This document shows positions 1 through 4,894 of a DNA stretch of 8,478 bases, one piece after another (the first letter of the stretch is position 1; each line of letters opens with the position of its first letter). The DNA comes from an uncultured Saprospiraceae bacterium. GTDB lineage: Bacteria > Bacteroidota > Bacteroidia > Chitinophagales > Saprospiraceae. A model generated the notes under the pieces. It searched no databases, had not been told where the DNA came from, and saw only the letters and a program-made list of their open reading frames with translations. The DNA lies in assembly GCA_937930625.1 (NCBI GenBank), contig CALHBW010000409.1:1-8478 (forward strand). Direction: 5' to 3'. The position numbers were made by a program, and so were the translations under genes.

Positions 1-26
1 CCTGACCCTACATGAGGAAATCGCGT

Positions 27-1172
27 TTATAATTTTTTATAATAAAAAAAAGCATGTTCGGGCAGCAATTCAGGGTGAAATGCCTTGATTAAATCTTTCA
101 AAACCACATCGGGCTGTACCACCGCCGATTCGTAAATATCATAACCGCCTTGCGGCGAAACACGACGACTGCCATTATACAACTCTTTATTTTTCAAGGC
201 ATTAAAATCACCGTATCGCTCATCAGACGCTACAATATCTGCGGCACTGCCGACCATGCCGATGTTTATCCACTTATCCGCCGCCTGCGCTTTTTCATAG
301 ACCGTTTCAAAATCCAATTGCAGACTTGATTTGCCTTTATTTTCTTGCCAAATATATGCGCCACCTGCATCCGCGATGTGATTTGCCACATAACTTGCGC
401 CACCCGGTACATACCAATTTCCCGAAAAACCCATACCGACCATTACGCGGGGTTGTTCGCGGATATTATCTTGTACTAAATTTTTTAATTCATTATAATT
501 CGTTGAAATTGAATTGAATAGGCTATCAGCTTCGGCTTCTTTATCGAATAAAACAGCAATAAATTTTATCCATTCGGCGCGTCCGAGTGGCGTATGGTCG
601 GTGTATTCGGCGAGCACGATTGGTGTCAATCCTGCTTCGTGCAATTTGTCGATATTATTGTCGGTACTCATACCGTAAGTCAGTACGATTTCCGGTTCGG
701 TATCTGTCAGAATTTCATAATTTAAACCTGCTTCATTGCCGATTTCTCTGACTTCTCCTGCTGCTATGCGCTCGCGGGTGCGTACATCATACACATATTT
801 TGCGCCCGAAATACCAACAAGTTTATCCGCTACTCCAATCGAATTGAGCAAGGCAAGATGTGTCGTAGAAGTACAAGCCACTCGTTCTACGGGACGCTGG
901 ATATATACTGCTTTTTCGGAAAATTCAGGCTTCACTTTTCCCTTATCATACACGACATAATTGAACGAAATTTTTGCTGCATCCCAGGGGTTTTTGACTT
1001 GTAAAACGGTATAATTCGGATATTTTGTGAGGGTGAAATTTTGGGCGTATTGGATGGTTTCACTCTTTTTGTTTTCGCTAATTATCGTTGGTTTATTTTC
1101 ATTTTTACATGAGAATAAAATGATAATGAATGTAATGTAAATTAATTTATTTTTAATAAATAATTTTATCAT
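27..1172 (-). CDS. ABC transporter substrate-binding lipoprotein (FecB/BtuF-type)
   Basis: Predicted periplasm-facing lipoprotein that captures a metal chelate (siderophore, haem or cobalamin) and hands it to an ABC permease. The 381-residue product starts with a basic, hydrophobic signal sequence ending in a lipobox, Leu19-Phe-Ser-Cys22, so Cys22 should be lipidated. A variable linker of about 70 residues follows. From residue ~94 the sequence fits the class III periplasmic binding protein fold (Pfam PF01497): PVERVACTSTTHLALL, then SIGVADKLVGIS, then a stretch ending in EPEIVLTYG, a long central helix (around TPLGRAEWIKFIAVLF), and a second lobe with VMVGMGFSGNWYVPGG. The start is the only ATG that yields the signal peptide. 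It is preceded by AT-rich sequence without a clear Shine-Dalgarno site, as is normal in Bacteroidota. No permease or ATPase is visible; downstream lies left of the window. No cobalamin riboswitch is evident upstream, where a transposon-like element begins 36 nt before the start codon. The ligand cannot be read from the sequence. Confidence 0.88.
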   Translation of the reverse strand: MIKLFIKNKLIYITFIIILFSCKNENKPTIISENKKSETIQYAQNFTLTKYPNYTVLQVKNPWDAAKISFNYVVYDKGKVKPEFSEKAVYIQRPVERVACTSTTHLALLNSIGVADKLVGISGAKYVYDVRTRERIAAGEVREIGNEAGLNYEILTDTEPEIVLTYGMSTDNNIDKLHEAGLTPIVLAEYTDHTPLGRAEWIKFIAVLFDKEAEADSLFNSISTNYNELKNLVQDNIREQPRVMVGMGFSGNWYVPGGASYVANHIADAGGAYIWQENKGKSSLQLDFETVYEKAQAADKWINIGMVGSAADIVASDERYGDFNALKNKELYNGSRRVSPQGGYDIYESAVVQPDVVLKDLIKAFHPELLPEHAFFYYKKL

Positions 1173-1258
1173 ATTTTATTCAAGTTTTGTACAAACACGA
1201 ATCTCCGGGGTGCAGGACAAATCTTTAATTTTAGTAAAAAAATGATTTAATGCGAGTT

Positions 1259-1377
1259 CTGTAATGACTGCTTTAGCTGTCAAGTATTTTTTTATTCAAA
1301 TTTTATAATTAATTTAAAATGAATTACTTATGCAATATATCTTGTTATTCACTTGACAGTTAAACAGGCTGACCGCG
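1259..1377. repeat. Internal hairpin module 1 of the MITE (diverged)
   Basis: The left arm at 1259-1285 (CTGTAATGACTGCTTTAGCT, ending in GTCAAGT) is identical over 27 nt to the left arm of module 2, offset by 123 nt. The right arm, from 1351, begins ACTTGACAGTTAAACAGG. It matches the inverse of the left arm for about 14 nt with one mismatch and then decays, so this copy is partly degenerate. The loop of about 65 nt is almost entirely A and T. Confidence 0.75.
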
Positions 1378-1381
1378 AATA

Positions 1382-1497
1382 CTGTAATGACTGCTTTAGC
1401 TGTCAAGTGGTATAAAAAATTATTTATAAATTTTTGTTTTTAAGACTATTACAAATTAAAACAATAAATTACTTGACAGCTAAAGCAGTCATTACAG
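1382..1497. repeat. Internal hairpin module 2 of the MITE (perfect 27-bp arms)
   Basis: Perfect inverted repeat: left arm 1382-1408 and right arm 1471-1497 are exact reverse complements over 27 nt, separated by a 62-nt A+T-rich loop. The right arm begins ACTTGACAGCTAAAGCAGTC. The unit is 116 bp long and sits 4-5 nt after module 1. It could be a smaller element nested in the larger one, a tandem duplication, or a structural cassette of the transposon. Confidence 0.85.
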
Positions 1498-1563
1498 GGT
1501 CTTAATTGCTCCCAGTTCAATTTGAAATTAAAGATTTGTCCTGCACCCAATCTCCGTGTTACG

Positions 1564-1594
1564 TTGTATGATTGGCGAAAAATAAGTAAATTTG
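1564..1594 (+). promoter_or_regulatory. Candidate Bacteroidota-type promoter for the xisH/xisI genes
   Basis: TTG at 1564-1566 and TAAATTTG at 1587-1594 are separated by 20 nt and match the Bacteroidota -33/-7 pattern (TTTG and TAnnTTTG). The -7 element ends 17 nt before the ATG at 1612. The -33 element lies only 8 nt beyond the inserted MITE, so the core promoter appears intact while everything upstream of it has been replaced. Confidence 0.5.
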
Positions 1595-1611
1595 TACACA
1601 ACCAATGACCT

Positions 1612-1647
1612 ATGGCAAAAGACTTTTATCACGAACTTGTAAAGGAA
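1612..1647 (+). pseudogene. xisH: xisH N-terminal remnant
   Basis: An ATG at 1612 opens MAKDFYHELVKE, which resembles the beginning of XisH proteins (typically an M-A/P-x-D-x-(F/Y)-H start followed by a helix with V/K/E residues). XisH has a PD-(D/E)XK nuclease-like fold and is normally ~135-140 residues, encoded directly before xisI. Only about 12 codons survive; the reading frame then runs straight into the presumed xisI start ATG at 1648 and reaches a stop at about 1723 after 37 codons. The simplest reading is an internal deletion that joined the first codons of xisH to xisI. The family match is from memory of N-terminal consensus sequences over a short stretch, so confidence is moderate. 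Confidence 0.5.
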
Positions 1648-1684
1648 ATGGATATTAGCATCGAAGATACAAAGACATCAGGAA

Positions 1685-2005
1685 GTGTTAAGCAAATATT
1701 TAACCGATTTAGCGGATTATTATAATAACGCACTTGGGAATGACCTAACATATCAAGCTATCACTGATGCGAAAAATAATCATTTTCAATTACTTAGAGT
1801 GGGTTGGGCAGAAGATAGATTCTATTACGGTATTCTCATGCACTTCGATATCCATCCCGAAACAGGTAACATTTGGGTACAACAAAATAACACTGAAAGA
1901 CTCATTGACGAAGAATTAGAAGAGTATGATATTCCGAAAAAGCACTTTGTACTTGGATTTCGCCATGCGTCTGTACGACCACATTCTAAGTATGCTGTAA
2001 TGTAG
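1685..2005 (+). CDS. xisI: XisI family protein (fdxN element excision controlling factor), 5' end likely frameshifted
   Basis: The 106-residue product matches the XisI family. The family core is visible as HFQLLRVGW, then a YYGILMHFDIHPETGNIWVQ strand pair, an ...TERLIDEELEE helix, and the ending KKHFVLGF followed by the SKYAVM C terminus. XisI works with XisH in excision of the fdxN element in Anabaena, but most homologues lie outside such elements and their role is unclear. The open frame begins at GTG 1685 with a poorly placed AGGAA. A better ATG with AAAGGA upstream lies at 1648 in another frame (MDISIED...). Removing one base between about 1666 and 1680 joins the two into a ~118-residue protein reading ...RHQEVLSKYL, much like normal XisI N termini (family about 110-115 residues). 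So the gene is either frameshifted by one extra base, or translated from GTG with a shortened N terminus. Its partner xisH is deleted. Confidence 0.8.
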   Translation: MLSKYLTDLADYYNNALGNDLTYQAITDAKNNHFQLLRVGWAEDRFYYGILMHFDIHPETGNIWVQQNNTERLIDEELEEYDIPKKHFVLGFRHASVRPHSKYAVM

Positions 2006-2019
2006 AAAATAAACAAAAA

Positions 2020-2811
2020 ATGACAGAACTTATCGGCATCCCCTTCGACGGCAACTCCTCTTTTCTTCGCGGTCCGGCTGCTGCACCGCAACGTATTCGC
2101 ATGATGGAAATCGAAGGCTCGACTAATGCCTTTGCGGAAAACGGTGTTGAAATCGCCGAATCTATAAATTTCTTTGACTTGGGAGATATGTTTTTTGAAG
2201 AAACACATTCCGAAGCTGTATTCGCAACGATAAAAACCGAGATAGCGAGTTTTTTGGAAACAAGCAATAAAGTCATTTCCATTGGCGGCGACCATTCCAT
2301 TACTTATCCGATTATTGATGCTTTTTCAGGTAAATACGCGAATTTGAATATCTTACACTTGGATGCTCATCCTGATTTGTATGATGATTTTGACGATAAC
2401 CTTTACTCACACGCTTCGCCTTTCGCACGAATTATGGAAACCCGCAAGGCGCGTTCCCTCACCCAAGTCGGCATCCGTACATTCAATGACCATCAGCGCG
2501 AACAGGCGCGAAAATTCAAGGTGAATGTCGTCGAAATGAAAGATTTTAACTTTGATTTCCTCGCAAAATTAGAAGCACCCTTATACATTTCATTAGATTT
2601 GGATGTACTCGACCCTGCCTTCGCTCCCGGCGTATCGCACCACGAATCCGGCGGTATGACCACTCGCCAACTGCTCGATATTATCCAAAATATTCCAGTA
2701 GAAATCGTCGGTGCAGACATCGTAGAATATAATCCCTTCAGAGATGTGCATAATATGACGGCGATGGTTGCCTATAAATTGATGAAGGAATTGATAGTGA
2801 AAATGATGTGA
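2020..2811 (+). CDS. Arginase/agmatinase-family ureohydrolase (plant-arginase-like)
   Basis: Cytosolic Mn-dependent hydrolase of a guanidino compound, releasing urea: arginine to ornithine, or agmatine to putrescine. The 263-residue length suits the family, though it is at the short end. All metal-binding motifs are present: GGDHS with His92, DAHPD with Asp115, His117 and Asp119, and SLDLDVLDP with Asp193 and Asp195. ADIVEYNP supplies the conserved Glu236. His131 in YSHASPFARIM sits where agmatinases have DHGT. The stretches DAHPDLYD, YSHASPFARIME, LDPAFAPGVSH and GMTAMVAYKLMKEL are characteristic of plant arginases, which group with agmatinases in sequence, so substrate cannot be settled by motif. 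The N terminus is shorter than in plant enzymes but contains the normal first strand (ELIGIPFDGN) and RGP motif. The ATG is preceded by an A-rich leader and lies 14 nt after the xisI stop, so cotranscription is likely. It ends 11 nt before a large palindrome. Confidence 0.9.
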   Translation: MTELIGIPFDGNSSFLRGPAAAPQRIRMMEIEGSTNAFAENGVEIAESINFFDLGDMFFEETHSEAVFATIKTEIASFLETSNKVISIGGDHSITYPIIDAFSGKYANLNILHLDAHPDLYDDFDDNLYSHASPFARIMETRKARSLTQVGIRTFNDHQREQARKFKVNVVEMKDFNFDFLAKLEAPLYISLDLDVLDPAFAPGVSHHESGGMTTRQLLDIIQNIPVEIVGADIVEYNPFRDVHNMTAMVAYKLMKELIVKMM

Positions 2812-2822
2812 TTTCGTGATGG

Positions 2823-2881
2823 GTAAAACATAACCTTCGTAGGGACAGGTCGCGACTGTCCCTACGAAGGTTATGTTTTAC
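2823..2881. repeat. REP-like palindrome, probable bidirectional terminator
   Basis: Two 26-nt arms (2823-2848 and 2856-2881) are perfect reverse complements around GTCGCGA. Adding one C in the right arm next to 2855 would make the whole 60-nt sequence a perfect palindrome, so this looks like a palindrome that lost one base. The core GTAGGGACAGG/CTGTCCCTAC recurs at 4811-4879. The element lies between convergent genes and overlaps the rlmI stop codon. There is no clear U-tract, so terminator function is inferred from position and stem strength. Confidence 0.8.
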
Positions 2882-4080
2882 AACCGCCAATACCCACATT
2901 TCAAATACGCCCCTTCGGGAAATGTAATCGGATGGTCAATATCGTGAAATGTTTTTTCCATCAATTCATGCGAATGACGTACTGATGCAATTGCCGTTTC
3001 ACATATTTCAAAAAAATCATCAGGATTAATCCTTGAAGAACAAGATGCTAAGACGAGTATTCCACCCTTTCGTACTAATTTAGAACCCAAGATAGCGAGT
3101 CGCCGATAGCTGTGTTTGGCTTTGTCGATTTCTTTGGCACGCTTGGCAAAAGAAGGCGGGTCTATCACTACAATATCATAGGTTTTTCGCTCGGCGGCGA
3201 GGTCATCTAAGGCAGCGAAAGCATCAGCCGCGATGGTCTTATGTGTGCCTGTGTGGGGGTTGAGTTCGGCATTTTGTTCGGCGATTAGTAGGGCTTGTGC
3301 GCTGATGTCGAGACTCGTGACTGCGCTCGCGCCACCTGCGAGTGCGTGTACAGAAAAGCCGCCTGCATAAGCAAACACATCCAAGACGGTTTTGCCTTTT
3401 GCGAGTTCGCCGACGCGCTTTCGATTGTGTCGGTGGTCGAGAAAGTAACCCGTTTTATGTCCGCGAATGACATTGGCAGCGAAACGCAAACCATGCTCTT
3501 GAAAAATGACGACTTCATCGTCTAAAGTTCCGAAAATTACCTGTCCGTCCGACAAGCCGAAGGTGTTATTTTCCAATTTGCGGCTAAGGCGCAGAACGAC
3601 TGTTTTACAAGTTGATATTTCGACGAGATGAGTGAGTATGTCATTCAAATAGGGCAACCAAATCCACGAATACAATTTGAGTACCAAGACCTCCGCATAC
3701 ACATCCGCGATAAGTCCGGGAAAGTGGTCATTTTCTCCATAAATCAAACGATAACTATTTGTTTGTAAATTAAATAAAGGTTTACGAATATTATATGCGT
3801 TAATAATTTTCTCTCGAAAAAAATCACTATTAATATTTGCAGAAGTTTGGAATTGAATGATTTTGATGCGAATCGGCGAATCGGGGTCGTACAATCCGCA
3901 AGCCAGAAACTTGTTCTTTTTTTGGTCAAAAATAATGGCTAAATCACCCGCTTTTCCCTCGGCACTTTGTTTGACGATACCCTCGTCGAATATCCACGGA
4001 TGTCCGCGTTTGACCATGCGCTCGGCGGCAGGTTTGAGTTTGATGGCGAGGCGATTAGTTTGAATGTCGGGAAATGTCAA
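2878..4080 (-). CDS. rlmI: RlmI-like 23S rRNA (cytosine-C5) methyltransferase
   Basis: Class I SAM-dependent RNA m5C methyltransferase of the RlmI/YccW family, which in E. coli methylates 23S rRNA C1962. An N-terminal PUA domain contains RGHPWIF. An EEHAD-like middle region follows, with RLIYGENDHFPGLIADVY. The catalytic domain has GHKTGYFLDHR, SAM motif I VLDVFAYAGG, motif IV DPPSF and the ASCS motif with the likely catalytic Cys. The open frame extends upstream to a TTG at 4155 (425 residues), but those extra 25 residues (rich in Pro, Asn and Cys) are encoded by a hairpin repeat and are unlikely to be real. There is no ATG before the RMVKRGHPW segment, so I choose TTG at 4078-4080 (Met-Thr-Phe-Pro-Asp-Ile...), which gives 400 residues, close to about 396 in E. 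coli. It is convergent with the ureohydrolase; the shared palindrome overlaps its stop. Confidence 0.87.
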   Translation of the reverse strand: MTFPDIQTNRLAIKLKPAAERMVKRGHPWIFDEGIVKQSAEGKAGDLAIIFDQKKNKFLACGLYDPDSPIRIKIIQFQTSANINSDFFREKIINAYNIRKPLFNLQTNSYRLIYGENDHFPGLIADVYAEVLVLKLYSWIWLPYLNDILTHLVEISTCKTVVLRLSRKLENNTFGLSDGQVIFGTLDDEVVIFQEHGLRFAANVIRGHKTGYFLDHRHNRKRVGELAKGKTVLDVFAYAGGFSVHALAGGASAVTSLDISAQALLIAEQNAELNPHTGTHKTIAADAFAALDDLAAERKTYDIVVIDPPSFAKRAKEIDKAKHSYRRLAILGSKLVRKGGILVLASCSSRINPDDFFEICETAIASVRHSHELMEKTFHDIDHPITFPEGAYLKCGYWRL

Positions 4081-4096
4081 ATTGAAATGCGTAATG

Positions 4097-4196
4097 GAAC
4101 ACGGATTTGGCGGATTACACGGATGACGCGGATTTTTTTGTGCAGCTTTCGTCAAAAAAATCTGTGTAATCTGCTCAATCCGCTAAATCTGCGTTC
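4097..4196. repeat. Long imperfect hairpin of the GGATT/AATCCG type
   Basis: Two 43-nt arms (4097-4139 and 4154-4196) pair at 33 of 43 positions around a 14-nt loop. Most mismatches are G/A differences that leave G-U pairs on one strand. The arms are built from short reiterated units such as CGGATTACACGGATGACGCG, and the inner ends are runs of seven T and seven A. The element sits just upstream of the chosen rlmI start, so it would form part of the rlmI leader. Its T/A run next to the stem could act as a terminator in either direction. Confidence 0.75.
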
Positions 4197-4242
4197 TAAT
4201 GAGTAAATTTACCCACAAATTTACAAAAACTAATAGTGATTC

Positions 4243-4279
4243 ATTCACTCATTGAAAATATTCACTCATTCACTCATTG
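4243..4279 (+). repeat. Short CACTCATT direct repeats upstream of the acetyltransferase
   Basis: CACTCATT occurs at 4246-4253, 4263-4270 and 4271-4278, and ATTCACTCATTG occurs twice (4243-4254, 4268-4279). The last copy ends 7 nt before the ATG at 4287. It may be a slippage-prone leader or a binding site; no protein can be named. Confidence 0.5.
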
Positions 4280-4286
4280 TATTTCT

Positions 4287-4814
4287 ATGGACATCAACAT
4301 TCGACAGGCTAATGAAGTCGATATACCATTACTCGCGAAAATCGGGCGACAGACTTTTTATGATGCATTCAAAGAGAATAATAGTTCGCAAGAGAATTTT
4401 GAAAAATATTTGAGTGAAGCATTTAACACACAAAAAGTTACAGATGACTATCACGCGAATACGACTTTGTTTTTATTAGCCGAAAATAAAAAAAAGAAGA
4501 CGGTAGGATATGCCAAATTACGTTGGGATAATCGTCGAGATGATTTGATGCCACACCATAATTATATCGAATTAGAACGTATTTATGTGCTAAAGAAATA
4601 TTGGAATATGGGCATTGGAGGATGGATGATGAATGAGATATTTGACCTCGCGCGTGCGCGTGGGTACGAGTGTGTATGCCTTGCTGTTTATGAGCACAAT
4701 ACTGCTGCTATTCGGTTTTATGAAAGGCTTGATTTTCAGAATATTGGAACAGTTCTTTTTGAATTAGGGGATGTGATTGAGCGTGATATTTTGATGATGA
4801 AAAATGTAGCCTGA
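4287..4814 (+). CDS. GNAT acetyltransferase, PaiA-like (spermidine/spermine N-acetyltransferase)
   Basis: Cytosolic GNAT-fold N-acetyltransferase using acetyl-CoA. The 175-residue product closely follows the layout of Bacillus PaiA: an N-terminal IRQANEVDIPLL, then TFYDAFKENNSSQENFEKYL with EAFNT, ELERIYV before the acetyl-CoA loop, and C-terminal AVYEHNTAAIRFYERLDF followed by a last strand with ILMMK. The pyrophosphate loop is YWNMGIG (residues 105-111); Gly109 and Gly111 are kept, but the usual Gln/Arg of the Q/R-x-x-G-x-G/A motif is Trp106. PaiA acetylates spermidine and spermine, so a polyamine substrate is a reasonable guess, not a demonstrated one. I chose ATG 4287; the frame extends upstream to GTG 4236, but that part is made of the direct repeats. 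The stop codon is already inside the next repeat element. Confidence 0.85.
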   Translation: MDINIRQANEVDIPLLAKIGRQTFYDAFKENNSSQENFEKYLSEAFNTQKVTDDYHANTTLFLLAENKKKKTVGYAKLRWDNRRDDLMPHHNYIELERIYVLKKYWNMGIGGWMMNEIFDLARARGYECVCLAVYEHNTAAIRFYERLDFQNIGTVLFELGDVIERDILMMKNVA

Positions 4815-4879
4815 TGTAGGGACAGGGCATGCCCGTCTGATGTAGGGACAGGGCATGCCCTGTCCCTACATCAGACGGG
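4811..4879. repeat. REP-like palindrome with tandem half-copy, probable bidirectional terminator
   Basis: A perfect 48-bp palindrome occupies 4832-4879: 22-nt arms starting CCCGTCTGATGTAGGGACAG around a central CATG. Directly before it is a 24-nt direct copy of its left half, 4811-4834 versus 4837-4860, offset by 26 nt. The core GTAGGGACAGG is shared with 2823-2881, while the centre differs (GGGCATGCCC here, GGTCGCGAC there). The repeat overlaps the stop codon of the acetyltransferase and ends 15 nt short of the stop of the convergent gene, so it probably ends transcription from both sides. Confidence 0.85.
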
Positions 4880-4894
4880 AAAATGAGGATAAAA

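Larger units (their letters stand above)
1200..1556. mobile_element. 341-bp MITE-like element with 8-bp target duplication
   Basis: Non-autonomous transposon-like element spanning 1208-1548, flanked by an exact 8-bp direct repeat AATCTCCG at 1200-1207 and 1549-1556. Its terminal inverted repeats are 24 bp and perfect (1208-1231 and 1525-1548), starting GGGTGCAGGACAAATC. There is no ORF of useful size inside, so it must have been moved by a transposase encoded elsewhere. The interior is occupied by two hairpin modules, listed separately. An 8-bp duplication is compatible with several DDE families (for example IS4, ISL3, IS6, IS256 or IS1595 groups); I cannot assign one from the ends alone. It lies between the divergent substrate-binding lipoprotein and xisH/xisI genes and has probably displaced their original shared upstream region. 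The exact duplication suggests a fairly recent insertion. Confidence 0.85.

Noticed and set aside
1173..1207. Cobalamin riboswitch or Fur-type site upstream of the substrate-binding lipoprotein
   Set aside because: The 35 nt between the start codon and the MITE are too short for a riboswitch, and I found no recognisable B12-box or convincing palindrome for a metal regulator.
1259..1497. CRISPR-like array from repeated 27-nt units
   Set aside because: Only four copies exist, in alternating orientation and with one degenerate. They are paired as hairpins inside a transposon-like element, there is no regular spacer pattern, and no cas genes are visible.
1825..2295. Minus-strand 156-codon open frame opposite xisI and the ureohydrolase
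   Set aside because: It overlaps two genes with clear family motifs, and its translation is Cys/Phe-rich with no recognisable domain. It is an antisense shadow.
3295..3525. Plus-strand open frame inside rlmI
   Set aside because: It lies entirely antisense to the methyltransferase catalytic domain, with no own start context or family signal.
4081..4155. Extra 25 N-terminal residues of rlmI
   Set aside because: They are encoded within the hairpin repeat region, start with TTG and exceed the family length. The TTG at 4080 gives a normal-length protein.
4216..4223. TAAATTTG -7 element on the minus strand for rlmI
   Set aside because: The octamer is present on the minus strand, but no TTG/TTTG is found at the right spacing upstream of it, so I did not list it as a promoter.
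4236..4286. Upstream GTG start for the PaiA-like acetyltransferase
   Set aside because: The added 17 residues come from CACTCATT direct repeats and precede the normal GNAT N terminus, which begins at ATG 4287.
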